Made by a program: the position numbers and the translations under genes
The notes under the pieces: model-generated
Database searches by the model: none
What the model saw: the letters and a program-made list of their open reading frames with translations, nothing else
Told to the model about the DNA's origin: nothing
Shown here: positions 17,266 to 25,766 of the stretch, in pieces
Layout: every line of letters begins with the position of its first letter
Position numbering within the stretch: position 1 is the first letter of the stretch
Assembly (NCBI RefSeq): GCF_009727955.1
Contig: NZ_WOBR01000010.1
Coordinates: 310,001-374,000 of the forward strand
Source: Aliivibrio fischeri
Lineage (GTDB): Bacteria > Pseudomonadota > Gammaproteobacteria > Enterobacterales > Vibrionaceae
Direction: 5' to 3'
DNA: 64,000 nt

Positions 17266-18402
17266 TTAACCCTCGCCTAAACCAGAAGCAATCGCAGCAC
17301 CAATACCAGCCAGCGCTTCTTTTGCATCAGCACCATCTGCGGTAAATTGCAGTTCGTGACCGTGTTTAACACCAAGAGCGATCACTTTCATTAAGCTTTT
17401 CGCATTCACGGCTTTACCATCACCATTTACGTTTAATACGGTGATTTTTGATTCGTATTTTTTCGCTTCAGCAACAAGCATTGCACCTGGGCGTGCGTGT
17501 AAACCGTGCGCATTTTTAATTTTAAAGATTGCAGTGTTATCCGCATCAGCACTTACTGTTGTTTCTTCAATAGAAGTAGAGAACATGGCAAGTAACTGTT
17601 CAGAAGTTGCAGATAGAATCGACTCTTGTTTTTGCTCAGCAACCGCCTTAGTGATCGTTGTTAAAAACGCTTGATGAGAAGCATTACAAGAAGCAATCGC
17701 AATCAGACCTTTCACTGGTAATTCATTAAACTCACAACCATTTGCCGTAGTAACAATAGACATGCCTGAGCGTTTTACGCCTTTGTCCGTACTTACTAAC
17801 CATAAGCCTTTGCCTAAATGAGTCGGTTCTTTAGTTACCAGTTCAGCAACAAATGCGCTCTCTGCGTTGCCGCTATTTTTTAATAAACCGCCAGCAACCG
17901 CACTCATTTGAATCATGTCGCTTGCAGGGAAAAGTAATTGAATGAGTGATGCATCAAAATCCGCTTCAAACTGAACTTCACCATTTAATAATGCAATAAT
18001 GTCAGCTTCGGTTTTTGCTTGTTTTAGTTTCTCTTCTACGCCATCAGCAGACAACACTTTCGTTAATTGCTTAAGAATACCTAAGTGTTCATCTGATTTC
18101 GCCGCAATACCGATAGCCACATAAACCACATTATCATCACCCCAATTTACACCTTGTGGAAAATGATGAATCGCGACACCCGTCTGATTAACCAATTCGC
18201 GGGTATCAACCGTGCCATGTGGAATAGCAATACCATTGCCTAAAAATGTCGAGTTTTGTTGTTCACGATTAAGCATTCCATCAACATAATTTTCTGCAAC
18301 TAATCCTTTGGTTGCTAGCTGTTTTGCAATCGCTTTTATTGCTGTTGTTTTATCCGCTGCTGACTGCTGCAGCGTAATGTCATTCTTTGTTAATGTCAGC
18401 AT
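17266..18402 (-). CDS. fruB: FruB, fructose PTS EIIA-HPr fusion (FPr)
   Basis: FruB (378 residues) passes phosphate from enzyme I to FruA. The EIIA domain spans about 1-145, with the phosphorylated His in AIPHGT. A central M domain follows, and a C-terminal HPr domain starts near 288 with the active His in HGLHARPGA. I start at 18402 (MLTLTKNDITLQQ), which fits the family, rather than ten codons upstream. First gene of the fru operon, preceded by three FruR palindromes. Confidence 0.94.
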   Translation of the reverse strand: MLTLTKNDITLQQSAADKTTAIKAIAKQLATKGLVAENYVDGMLNREQQNSTFLGNGIAIPHGTVDTRELVNQTGVAIHHFPQGVNWGDDNVVYVAIGIAAKSDEHLGILKQLTKVLSADGVEEKLKQAKTEADIIALLNGEVQFEADFDASLIQLLFPASDMIQMSAVAGGLLKNSGNAESAFVAELVTKEPTHLGKGLWLVSTDKGVKRSGMSIVTTANGCEFNELPVKGLIAIASCNASHQAFLTTITKAVAEQKQESILSATSEQLLAMFSTSIEETTVSADADNTAIFKIKNAHGLHARPGAMLVAEAKKYESKITVLNVNGDGKAVNAKSLMKVIALGVKHGHELQFTADGADAKEALAGIGAAIASGLGEG

Positions 18403-18467
18403 GGGTCTTAGCCTCTCGCTATCTATGTTCACTGATTATTCATCGTATTTATTGCCTTGCAAAACAA

Positions 18468-18483
18468 ACTGAATCGATTCAGC
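18468..18483. promoter_or_regulatory. FruR/Cra operator 1
   Basis: ACTGAATCGATTCAGC is a FruR (Cra) palindrome of the form GCTGAATCGATTCAGC with one outer mismatch. It lies 66 bases upstream of the fruB start codon, where it can control the fru operon. Confidence 0.88.
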
Positions 18484-18576
18484 AAAGCATTCAAAAAAAG
18501 TTCAACAAATTTATTTTCACCCATTAAATTCGCATTTATGAGTAAAAATAGCGCAAATATCACGCTTTTCAAATTT

Positions 18577-18592
18577 GCTGAATCCTTTCAGC
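18577..18592. promoter_or_regulatory. FruR/Cra operator 2
   Basis: GCTGAATCCTTTCAGC keeps both outer GCTGAA/TTCAGC arms with a central mismatch. It lies seven bases from operator 3. Confidence 0.82.
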
Positions 18593-18598
18593 TTTTAT

Positions 18599-18614
18599 AC
18601 TGAATCGATTCAGC
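18599..18614. promoter_or_regulatory. FruR/Cra operator 3, next to fruR
   Basis: ACTGAATCGATTCAGC is an exact copy of operator 1. It lies 73 bases before the fruR start codon and probably mediates autoregulation, together with operator 2. Confidence 0.86.
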
Positions 18615-18686
18615 GTATAATTCAACACCTAAGCTGATTGGATCTATATTTCTATGATCCGAACCACAAAATTGAGGATCTTACCC

Positions 18687-19664
18687 ATGACATTAGATGA
18701 AATTGCCAAACTTGCTGGCGTCTCCAAAACCACTGCAAGCTATGTCATCAATGGTAAAGCGCAGAAATATCGCATCAGCGAAAAGACACAATTAAAAGTC
18801 ATGGCAGTAGTTGATGAGCACAATTACCGCCCTGATCATGCGGCATCTGCATTGCGTGCAGGCAGTAGCCGTTCGTTTGGATTAATCATTCCTGATCTTG
18901 AAAACACCAGTTACGCCAAGCTTGCTAAACTTTTAGAGTTCAATTCAAGAAAAGCTGGCTATCAAATTTTAATTGGATGCTCTGATGATGATCCTGAAAC
19001 AGAAATGAATGTCGCTCATGCACTTATTAGTCGTCGTATTGATGCGCTATTCGTTGCAAGTTGCTTACCTAATGGCAGTGATTACTACTTAGGTATTCAA
19101 GAAAAAGGTACACCAATCATTGCCATTGACCGCTCATTAGATGACGAGCATTTTGGTTGTGTGATCAGTGAAGATTTTGATGCGGCTTACGAGTTAACTA
19201 AGTCGGTAGTTAATGAGAACGTTAAATCAATTGGCTTAATTGGTGCATTACCAGAGCTGAATATTTCTCGTGAACGTCAATTAGGGTTTGAAGCAAAGGC
19301 CAAAGAGAAAGGTTTAGCAAGCATCACAGGATATGGCGAACACTTTAATAGTGAATCAGGCAAAGCAATTTTTGAACAATGGATCAAAGATAACGCCATT
19401 CCCGATGCGATTATCACCACCTCTTATATTCTGCTTGAAGGGATTTTAGATGTACTCATTGAAAAGCCTGAGTTAATGACCAAAATAAAATTAGGCACGT
19501 TTGGTGATAATCGTTTATTGGATTTCTTACCCATTAAAGTTAACTCTCTACCACAACAATTTGAGCTAATCGCAGACAGTGCATTAGCATTGGGGTTGAA
19601 TGCCTCAGCAAAACGCTATCAAGCAGGAATAGAGTTAATTCCTAGGAAGATTATTATTCGCTAG
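18687..19664 (+). CDS. fruR: FruR (Cra), LacI-family fructose regulator
   Basis: FruR binds the three palindromes in the gap to fruB and responds to fructose 1-phosphate. I start at 18687 (MTLDEIAKLAGVSKTTASYV), which places the LacI-type helix-turn-helix at residues 1-20, preceded by a GAGGA site. The 325-residue protein has the usual hinge (RPDHAASALRAG) and the ligand-binding core. The family name Cra is used in enterobacteria; in vibrios it acts mainly as a local fru regulator. Confidence 0.93.
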   Translation: MTLDEIAKLAGVSKTTASYVINGKAQKYRISEKTQLKVMAVVDEHNYRPDHAASALRAGSSRSFGLIIPDLENTSYAKLAKLLEFNSRKAGYQILIGCSDDDPETEMNVAHALISRRIDALFVASCLPNGSDYYLGIQEKGTPIIAIDRSLDDEHFGCVISEDFDAAYELTKSVVNENVKSIGLIGALPELNISRERQLGFEAKAKEKGLASITGYGEHFNSESGKAIFEQWIKDNAIPDAIITTSYILLEGILDVLIEKPELMTKIKLGTFGDNRLLDFLPIKVNSLPQQFELIADSALALGLNASAKRYQAGIELIPRKIIIR

Positions 19665-19668
19665 TCGA

Positions 19669-19696
19669 AAAATTGGCTGTTGCGGCAGCCAATTTT
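19669..19696 (+). terminator. Rho-independent terminator after fruR
   Basis: AAAATTGGCTG pairs with CAGCCAATTTT around a six-base loop, ending in a short T-run. It also faces the convergent membrane-protein gene. Confidence 0.85.
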
Positions 19697-19726
19697 AGCT
19701 TGTTTAGTATGATATACAATACTTAG

Positions 19727-20119
19727 TTAAATAATAACGAAAGTTTTAGCCATTAATAGACAAAAAATAAAAAGAATATAACTCCATACCCCTAAAGCAT
19801 TGACCCACATAAAAACCTTAAATTTTATAGAATCAGTTGTTACACGCTTACGAATGAATGGGTACTTAATCCAATAATCAAAGCATCGACTGCCTATTTC
19901 CCAAGACATTTGATATTGAGGCCGCATATGCCCATTTTTGTCATAATATTTATCAAGGTCTTTTGCTAATTGCTTATCAATAAAAATAATATGTTTAAAA
20001 CTTCCTAGTGAAACAGTTGCACTCATAATCACACCAGGAACAGACCAAGCTATAGCATATCCGGCAAAAATAGAGCCAGGAACCATAATCAATAATTCCC
20101 ACCATACTGCATCCGACAT
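19727..20119 (-). CDS. Membrane protein of the T6SS cluster, immunity-like paralogue candidate
   Basis: The 130-residue protein has hydrophobic segments at about residues 10-40 and at 100-130, with a charged middle. That is the same plan as the 144-residue putative immunity protein upstream. Both contain a YP-[FI]-[IL]-R motif near the middle (YPFIRKR here, YPILRFL there). It has a strong GGGAGGAG ribosome site and is separated from its neighbour by 234 bases that include a C-run. I infer a second, perhaps orphan, immunity gene. The similarity is weak and the function is not shown. Confidence 0.5.
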   Translation of the reverse strand: MSDAVWWELLIMVPGSIFAGYAIAWSVPGVIMSATVSLGSFKHIIFIDKQLAKDLDKYYDKNGHMRPQYQMSWEIGSRCFDYWIKYPFIRKRVTTDSIKFKVFMWVNALGVWSYILFIFCLLMAKTFVII

Positions 20120-20160
20120 TTATCTCCTCCCATTATTCTTGCTTACAGTACGGTCAGCTG

Positions 20161-20169
20161 CCCCCCCCC
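20161..20169. repeat. C homopolymer run upstream of an immunity-like gene
   Basis: A run of nine C (G on the coding strand), 42 bases before the start codon at 20119. Such a run is rare in this AT-rich window. Its position would alter promoter or leader spacing if it changes length. It may equally be stable or carry a sequencing error. Confidence 0.7.
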
Positions 20170-20353
20170 TTTAAGCCCACTATAAATATCCCTTAAATGC
20201 GGTTGATATTAATGAGTATCTTAAACTCCACATAATCTTACCAAATACCAGAAAATACATTAGTTCTGATAAACTACGATTTCATTAGAAACCATCGAAT
20301 CTAAAGGTTCACTAATAAATGTAAAACGCTATAATGAATAATGAAACTATCCA

Positions 20354-20788
20354 TTAATATGGAATCACAAATATCCTAATGACCAAATAAATCAACCCAG
20401 TAAAGCTCAAATTTAAGCTTAAAATACATATCGCGTATGTGTGACCAAGAAGTATTTTAACCTTCTCCCGCCATGTAATTATTTCAACATTTGATAATGA
20501 GCATAGAAATCTTAATATAGGGTACATAAACCATATAGAAGGAAACATAGTTCCTATAAGCCAATTGTGTGCGACATTCCCCATTGAATTAATAGATCTT
20601 TCTCTAAATACAGGAGGTGCACAATCTGCCACTTTATTTATTAATTCTTCTTTTATTTTTCTATTTTTGATACTTATATAAATAGTTAAAAATATAGATA
20701 AAAACATACCTACTGTAAATGTAAAAATAGCACTACTTAAAGTAATAAAATCAATAATATCAATCAAATAATCTATCGTATAAATCAA
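20354..20788 (-). CDS. Putative T6SS immunity protein (polytopic membrane protein)
   Basis: This 144-residue protein has about three to four hydrophobic segments (residues 8-38, 75-95, 108-140). The start is TTG at 20788 with a strong GGAGG site seven bases before it, inside the end of the upstream effector gene (29-base overlap). That arrangement is typical of effector/immunity pairs. Membrane immunity proteins usually guard against membrane-damaging effectors. I recognise no named family, so the role rests on position, overlap and topology. Confidence 0.62.
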   Translation of the reverse strand: MIYTIDYLIDIIDFITLSSAIFTFTVGMFLSIFLTIYISIKNRKIKEELINKVADCAPPVFRERSINSMGNVAHNWLIGTMFPSIWFMYPILRFLCSLSNVEIITWREKVKILLGHTYAICILSLNLSFTGLIYLVIRIFVIPY

Positions 20789-21944
20789 AACTCACCTCCT
20801 CAACAGCACTTCCAAACTCGTTAGATATGTCTCCACCATAAATTCCCCAAACAAACCCTGCACCACCAACTAATAATACGGAAAGTCCTCCTGTAGCTGG
20901 TGATAGAATAAGCCCTATACCATACATTCCCATACCTGCATTGAGAGCCATCGAACTAACATTTTTAACGGTTGAGCGACCACATGCTTCACTCATTACA
21001 TCATTATTTGTAATGCAGGTTTGAAACAAATCCTTTCCATTTCCATAAAGGCCGAGCCCTGTAGCAACGACTCCACCAATTTTTAATCCCTTACTGAATT
21101 TCATCGATTGTTTATACAAAGACGTCATGTCTATTCCAGAAATAGATTTAGAAAAATCTTTTGCTTTATATAATTGTCGCTTATCGATATTTAGGTACTT
21201 ATTAATATTTCTTGCTTGAAACTCTTTTATATAAGCAGGCTTAGTCACCCCTGATAAAGCTCCTTTCATCTCTTCTTTAAAAATTCGGGAAGCTTTACGC
21301 CATGCTTTATAATCTGGATTAGATTTTAAATTAGCTTCTGAAATCCCTTTTGTTTTTTCTGCTATTTCTTTTGAATACTCAGCAAAATTTGTCATTTTGC
21401 TATTAAGGATTTTTCCCTGCTCTTGAGCACCATCTATCAATCCAGCACTTACCGCTAATAAGTGACTTAAATTTAAACTACTTGATTCCGGCGAATCAAC
21501 AACCCCTTCTCGAGTATCTAAATTTGAAGCAGCAATTATCATTAATGCACTAGTTGTCGTTTCATGATGCTCAGAAAACCACTTTTTCTCATCACTGGAT
21601 AGTGTTAAGAACTCCGTCATCAACTCATCAGTTTGTTCTATTGCGTATGCTTCATCTTTGTGAGGAGCTTTCCAGGGAGATACAACCAATGGCATCCCTT
21701 CAATTATCTGGTGAAAGCTTCTTTTTAAGTGTGGGTTTGACTTAATAAAATGCTCAATAACTTCTGACTTATCTGACAAGTACGTTTCTTTTACAAAATC
21801 TTCAATAGTTATTTTTGAATCAGAAAAAACGATATAGGTATCATCAACATCAAAAACCTCTGTCTGACATACAGGTGTACCCTCTCCACTTACCGCATAA
21901 TCATTACCATTTCCGTACTTTTCATCAGGTAAAGTAATCTTCAT
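20760..21944 (-). CDS. Putative T6SS effector, membrane-targeting type
   Basis: The 394-residue protein follows vgrG and a DUF4123 adaptor gene and overlaps the latter by one base (TAATG), so it is the probable adaptor cargo. Residues about 33-75 (TYIVFSDSKITIEDF...IKSNPHLK) look LysM-like. A helical, charged middle (about 150-285) follows. The C-terminal part (about 295-375) has two glycine-rich hydrophobic stretches (GVVATGLGLYG and GMGMYGIGLILSPATGGLSVLLVGGAGFVWG) suited to membrane insertion, as in pore-forming effectors such as VasX or Tme1. No nuclease, lipase or peptidase motif is visible. Confidence 0.6.
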   Translation of the reverse strand: MKITLPDEKYGNGNDYAVSGEGTPVCQTEVFDVDDTYIVFSDSKITIEDFVKETYLSDKSEVIEHFIKSNPHLKRSFHQIIEGMPLVVSPWKAPHKDEAYAIEQTDELMTEFLTLSSDEKKWFSEHHETTTSALMIIAASNLDTREGVVDSPESSSLNLSHLLAVSAGLIDGAQEQGKILNSKMTNFAEYSKEIAEKTKGISEANLKSNPDYKAWRKASRIFKEEMKGALSGVTKPAYIKEFQARNINKYLNIDKRQLYKAKDFSKSISGIDMTSLYKQSMKFSKGLKIGGVVATGLGLYGNGKDLFQTCITNNDVMSEACGRSTVKNVSSMALNAGMGMYGIGLILSPATGGLSVLLVGGAGFVWGIYGGDISNEFGSAVEEVSFDLYDRLFD

Positions 21945-22792
21945 TATATTAGCTCCTGACTTTTCACTTGTTGATGAATCCCTTTTATCCGCTCAGTTAA
22001 TGAGGTGTCACTTTGATCTAACTTTATGCTCATCCATTGAGGTTCTTTTTCTAAGCAACCAGCGTCAATTCTCATGCGTAAATACCCTTCGTATTCTTGT
22101 GCCATTGTTGGATTGTATTTATCCGCATCCAAAAGAATATCCATCGCTTGATGTGACGATGGTAAAATTGGTTGATATTGATGAGCAATATCCTCTAACA
22201 ACTGATATTTTCGAATCTCATCCATTAAAGCAAGTTGCGTATTATCAATAACAATTGGATTCTCATTAAAGCTATGTACTTCTTCTAGAAAATCACTTGA
22301 TACCGAACGTTGATATACGAACCAAGAGTTGTAGTGATGCCACTGAATTGCTAAAACACCGTTAAACATTTGCTCAAGCTGCTCAGGTTTTAATGCCAAC
22401 AGCACACTTGGTAATACTCTTGGATCAAAGAATCGTAATGTCGCTTTATTTCCAGACTCTTTAATAATTGTATAAGCGTAAAGAGCTTGATTTTGAAACG
22501 CTTTAAAACCGAGAGAGGATGAAAATACACTCCCTGATGGCTGTGCAATAAACCGATTCAAAAAATCATCATGGCTTTCATTACCCGTTAATTTGATAAT
22601 AATTGGGCTGCATTTCTTTAATTCGTGACCTAATAGATAATCCCATTCAAGAACTGGATTTTGTTGATAGACATACACTAACAGATCATCGAATAGACTA
22701 GGTTCAATAATGGTGTATTTATTAGCAGTCATTGGTTGATATTCAGGGTGTTTAGCTATTGAATAATCATCTAGTTTGAATGTACGGAGCAT
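21944..22792 (-). CDS. DUF4123 T6SS effector adaptor (Tap/TEC-like)
   Basis: The 282-residue protein has the DUF4123 signatures: the LFDDLLVYVYQQNP region, LRFFDPRVLPSVL (about residues 120-133) and an adjacent helical segment. Such adaptors load a specific effector onto the VgrG spike. It overlaps vgrG by 22 bases and touches the effector gene through TAATG. The gene order vgrG-adaptor-effector-immunity is the standard for this family, as in V. cholerae vasW or tap-1. Confidence 0.85.
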   Translation of the reverse strand: MLRTFKLDDYSIAKHPEYQPMTANKYTIIEPSLFDDLLVYVYQQNPVLEWDYLLGHELKKCSPIIIKLTGNESHDDFLNRFIAQPSGSVFSSSLGFKAFQNQALYAYTIIKESGNKATLRFFDPRVLPSVLLALKPEQLEQMFNGVLAIQWHHYNSWFVYQRSVSSDFLEEVHSFNENPIVIDNTQLALMDEIRKYQLLEDIAHQYQPILPSSHQAMDILLDADKYNPTMAQEYEGYLRMRIDAGCLEKEPQWMSIKLDQSDTSLTERIKGIHQQVKSQELI

Positions 22793-24867
22793 GTTCCCTC
22801 TCCATCACAATGACACTCTTCGACAATTGCACTTCCCTGAGTTGCTTGCTGCTGATAATTAGCAACTTCTAACGCTTCAATATCATAAGATGTTGCATTC
22901 ACAGCATTAGAAACCTCTCCCGCCTGCTCAACTTCTTTCCCCATTGGTAATACGGCTGTTTTTCCTGCATAACCACTGCCACTTCCTGCGCTTCCGCCAG
23001 AGTTCAGGTTAATTGCAGAACCAATAAGATGAACACCTGCTGGGTCAATTTTTACAACACTACCACCGGCTTTAATGGTGATTTCAGTACCTGCTTCTAA
23101 CACTATTTTTTGACCTGATTTTAAATGCAATTCAGAGCCGATCTCCTCTAGCTGTTTTTTGCCTACTTTTTTATGTAAAGAGCCATTAACTTGATGATGA
23201 GCATCACCCTTAATCGTTTCAAACTGGCTTCCATTAACGGTGGTATGGCGATTGTTTTTTATCTCATTAAACTGATTGTTATGTACTATTTTATGCTCAT
23301 CATTAAACACTTCTATCGTGTGATCATGTTGGATCTGACTGTCCATGTCTTTTGCTGCATGAATATAAATTTGCTCTGCGTCTTTTTTATCTTCAAAGCG
23401 CAGTTCATTGAAGTTTTCACCACCTAATGAACTTGAGGTTTTAAAGGTACTGCGTGTTTTATGCTCAGGTAAGGTATAAGGTGGTTTATTAGCACCGTTA
23501 TAAAGCGCTCCAGTAATAATGGGCTTATCTGGATCACCATGAATGAAACTGACAATCACCTCGTGTCCTATCCTAGGTAAAATAAACTGCCCATATTGGT
23601 TTCCAGCCCAGCCCTGAGATGTTCGTAACCAACAACTGGTCTTTTCATTTCCCTGACCATTTCTATCCCAATGAAACTGTACTTTTACACGACCATGCTC
23701 ATCACAATATATCTCTTCGCTTTCAGGGCCTGTTACGATAGCGGTATCAACATTATGGATCAGTGGTTTAGGTTGAGTATTAAGCTTAAAAGGAACTATC
23801 CATGGCATACAGCGAAAGCTGGCATTATATTCAGAGCCACCATCAGCCAATTCTTCAAGTACCTGTGGCTGACGCCCGCTATGAAACACTTGAGTTAGCA
23901 ACCAAGTATCGTTCCACTCAGGGTTAGGATGTTCTTGAATAGGTTGGAAATACCCTGCGGTCAGTTGTGCGCAGTCGCTCTCGCCGAAAAGCTCAATACT
24001 CCTAGCTCTTTGTTGCTCTAATCGTAATGACGCTTGTTTTGTAGCTTTTTCTGATGAGGTTTGATTAATTGGGTATTGATAATGTTCTAATGCTAACTCA
24101 GAGGCACATTCACCTTGATCATCGTTCTGCATAATCCCTGCAGGAAGTCGTGTTGGCGTTTCAAAATTAAAGTCTCTTACTGATACTTTACCGACGCTTA
24201 CTTGCTGCTTTTTCATTAAAGAAGTAATGGTGTTGCCATCTTTCGTCATTCCATTATCAGCAACAACGCACAAGGGAGGTAATTCGGTATATATTTCAGG
24301 TCCATCCGAAATAATCTGTTTAACTCCACTCTCTGTATGTTCAAAATAATATACTAAGCCTTCTTCAGACAATAAGCGCTGAACAAACATGGCATCGGAT
24401 TCACCGTATTGAACACAGTACTCTCTTGGTTCATGAGTATTAAACAGCTCAATAGCAAAATGATTACTCAAGATCCCCGCTTGTTGATAAATCTCGGTAA
24501 TGATGTCTGGTACAGTTTTATTTTGAAATATTTGATAATTGGTTCGATAATTCAGAAGTGCAAAAATAGGAACCAGACTTAATCGGTAGGTACTGTTTCG
24601 AAAAGAAGTGCTGATTTGTTCTATCGATTCAATAATACCGTGTACGTACCTTGGTGCAAAATCGGGATTATTGTCATGATGCAATGTCAAGCAAGCTGGC
24701 AATTGTAACCATTGAGCTAAATTCAATTCAGGCTCTTCACAAATAAAAGTAACATCAAACTGATAGTTTTCCCCTAACGTTTCTTGCCCTGAGAATGAAT
24801 ACACTTGAAGTGGAATATCTATCGTTGCAACGTTAATTTCAAATTGAGCTTGGTTTGCATCCTGCAT
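22771..24867 (-). CDS. vgrG: VgrG, T6SS spike protein
   Basis: VgrG trimers cap the Hcp tube and carry effectors. The 698-residue protein has the gp27-like N-terminal half (about 1-380), the gp5-like OB region (EHGRVKVQFHWDRNGQGNEKTSCWLRTSQGWAG and the GHEVIVSFIHGDPDKPIITGALYN stretch), and a repetitive beta-helical needle (about 510-620). A short C-terminal tail with a His/Cys cluster (EECHCDGEGTCSVHSN) follows. It has no extra enzyme domain, so the effector is the separate downstream gene. A hairpin separates it from hcp. Confidence 0.95.
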   Translation of the reverse strand: MQDANQAQFEINVATIDIPLQVYSFSGQETLGENYQFDVTFICEEPELNLAQWLQLPACLTLHHDNNPDFAPRYVHGIIESIEQISTSFRNSTYRLSLVPIFALLNYRTNYQIFQNKTVPDIITEIYQQAGILSNHFAIELFNTHEPREYCVQYGESDAMFVQRLLSEEGLVYYFEHTESGVKQIISDGPEIYTELPPLCVVADNGMTKDGNTITSLMKKQQVSVGKVSVRDFNFETPTRLPAGIMQNDDQGECASELALEHYQYPINQTSSEKATKQASLRLEQQRARSIELFGESDCAQLTAGYFQPIQEHPNPEWNDTWLLTQVFHSGRQPQVLEELADGGSEYNASFRCMPWIVPFKLNTQPKPLIHNVDTAIVTGPESEEIYCDEHGRVKVQFHWDRNGQGNEKTSCWLRTSQGWAGNQYGQFILPRIGHEVIVSFIHGDPDKPIITGALYNGANKPPYTLPEHKTRSTFKTSSSLGGENFNELRFEDKKDAEQIYIHAAKDMDSQIQHDHTIEVFNDEHKIVHNNQFNEIKNNRHTTVNGSQFETIKGDAHHQVNGSLHKKVGKKQLEEIGSELHLKSGQKIVLEAGTEITIKAGGSVVKIDPAGVHLIGSAINLNSGGSAGSGSGYAGKTAVLPMGKEVEQAGEVSNAVNATSYDIEALEVANYQQQATQGSAIVEECHCDGEGTCSVHSN

Positions 24868-24941
24868 AATGATCCTTCCTAATACACGACTCTATTTTCA
24901 TCGCGTTAAACACGGTGACTTAATTAAATAAGCTAAAACGC

Positions 24942-24995
24942 AAAAAGGGAGAGCCATCATAAACAGCTAGGGGTGCTTATGATATTGACTCTCCC
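24942..24995 (-). terminator. Hairpin attenuator between hcp and vgrG
   Basis: Read on the minus strand, GGGAGAG with an inner ATCATAA segment pairs with TTATGAT and CTCTCCC across about 49 bases and is followed by TTTTT. As a terminator that is partly read through, it would explain high Hcp and low VgrG production from one promoter. Stability of the hcp mRNA 3' end is an alternative role. Confidence 0.75.
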
Positions 24996-25009
24996 GAAAA
25001 TGCGAGCGA

Positions 25010-25528
25010 TTACGCTTTCATTGCTGTACGCCAGTCATCGTTACCTGATGTACCTGCGACTTCGTGCGTCCAATCAATGGCACGATATGTCATAAATACA
25101 TCTTCTAGGTGTGTGAAATGCGCTTGTGATGGATCTTGACAGTTAGGCATTGACGCAGTGATATCAACGATAATCGCATCGTGTAGAACTGTTGTGAAAT
25201 AGTGCTCTTGTGTACCTGTTGCAGAAGTACGGTACCACTTAATCTCAACTTTAGGCAGTTTCTCACCAGACGTTAATGCGTTATACATTAGTGGTGATGC
25301 CTTATCGAATACTTTTGTAATACGTACAGGCTTATGCACACGTTGACCAGTAGGCTGACCTGATTGAGGATCACGAGGTAATAAAACCTGGTGTTCAAAT
25401 CCTTGAACTAACACTTCGTCTTCATGACCTTCTTGGTAAATGTTACCTACTGAATCTTCAGTAAATGTACCTGCAGTAATTAGTCCCTGTTTTTCGCCTT
25501 CAATGCGCATATAAGCTGGAGTTGGCAT
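25010..25528 (-). CDS. hcp: Hcp, T6SS inner-tube protein
   Basis: Hcp hexamers stack into the contractile tube and are released into the medium. The 172-residue length and motifs PTPAYMRIEGEKQG, VLLPRDPQSGQPTGQRVHKP and KVEIKWYR are typical of the Vibrio Hcp. It is the first gene of the module, with a sigma-54 promoter about 50 bases upstream and a hairpin directly downstream. No structural T6SS genes (tssA-M) lie in the window, so this is an auxiliary cluster that relies on a main locus elsewhere. Confidence 0.95.
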   Translation of the reverse strand: MPTPAYMRIEGEKQGLITAGTFTEDSVGNIYQEGHEDEVLVQGFEHQVLLPRDPQSGQPTGQRVHKPVRITKVFDKASPLMYNALTSGEKLPKVEIKWYRTSATGTQEHYFTTVLHDAIIVDITASMPNCQDPSQAHFTHLEDVFMTYRAIDWTHEVAGTSGNDDWRTAMKA

Positions 25529-25576
25529 ACTTTCTTCCTTTTAAACAATAGTAAATGAATAATTCCCTATCCCTAT

Positions 25577-25592
25577 TGCCAAAGATGTGCCA
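25577..25592 (-). promoter_or_regulatory. Sigma-54 (RpoN) promoter of hcp
   Basis: On the minus strand, TGGCACATCTTTGGCA fits the consensus TGGCAC-N5-TTGCW with the GG and GC elements at the correct 10-base spacing and one mismatch. Transcription would start near 25566, leaving a leader of about 38 bases. RpoN with VasH-type enhancer proteins drives hcp operons in V. cholerae. Confidence 0.82.
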
Positions 25593-25766
25593 ATTTTTTA
25601 ACCGTTAAATATCAATAAGATAAAATGATAAAAAACATAAATTATAAAATAAAAGTTTGAAAAACAATCAAAGATTCTTGAAAATCAATCAAACTAATAT
25701 CCGTGCCAAATTAAACTATCTTTCGTACTGAATCACGATTTTCCGATTCAGTTATCAAAAAAACCA

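Noticed and set aside
23191-23898. Plus-strand ORFs antisense to vgrG
   Set aside because: They lie entirely inside vgrG, have no family resemblance and no ribosome site.
25730-25752. CTGAATC-N10-GATTCAG inverted repeat beside trmK, resembling a stretched FruR site
   Set aside because: The half-site spacing is wrong for FruR and there is no T-run for a terminator. An enhancer site for hcp remains possible but unsupported.
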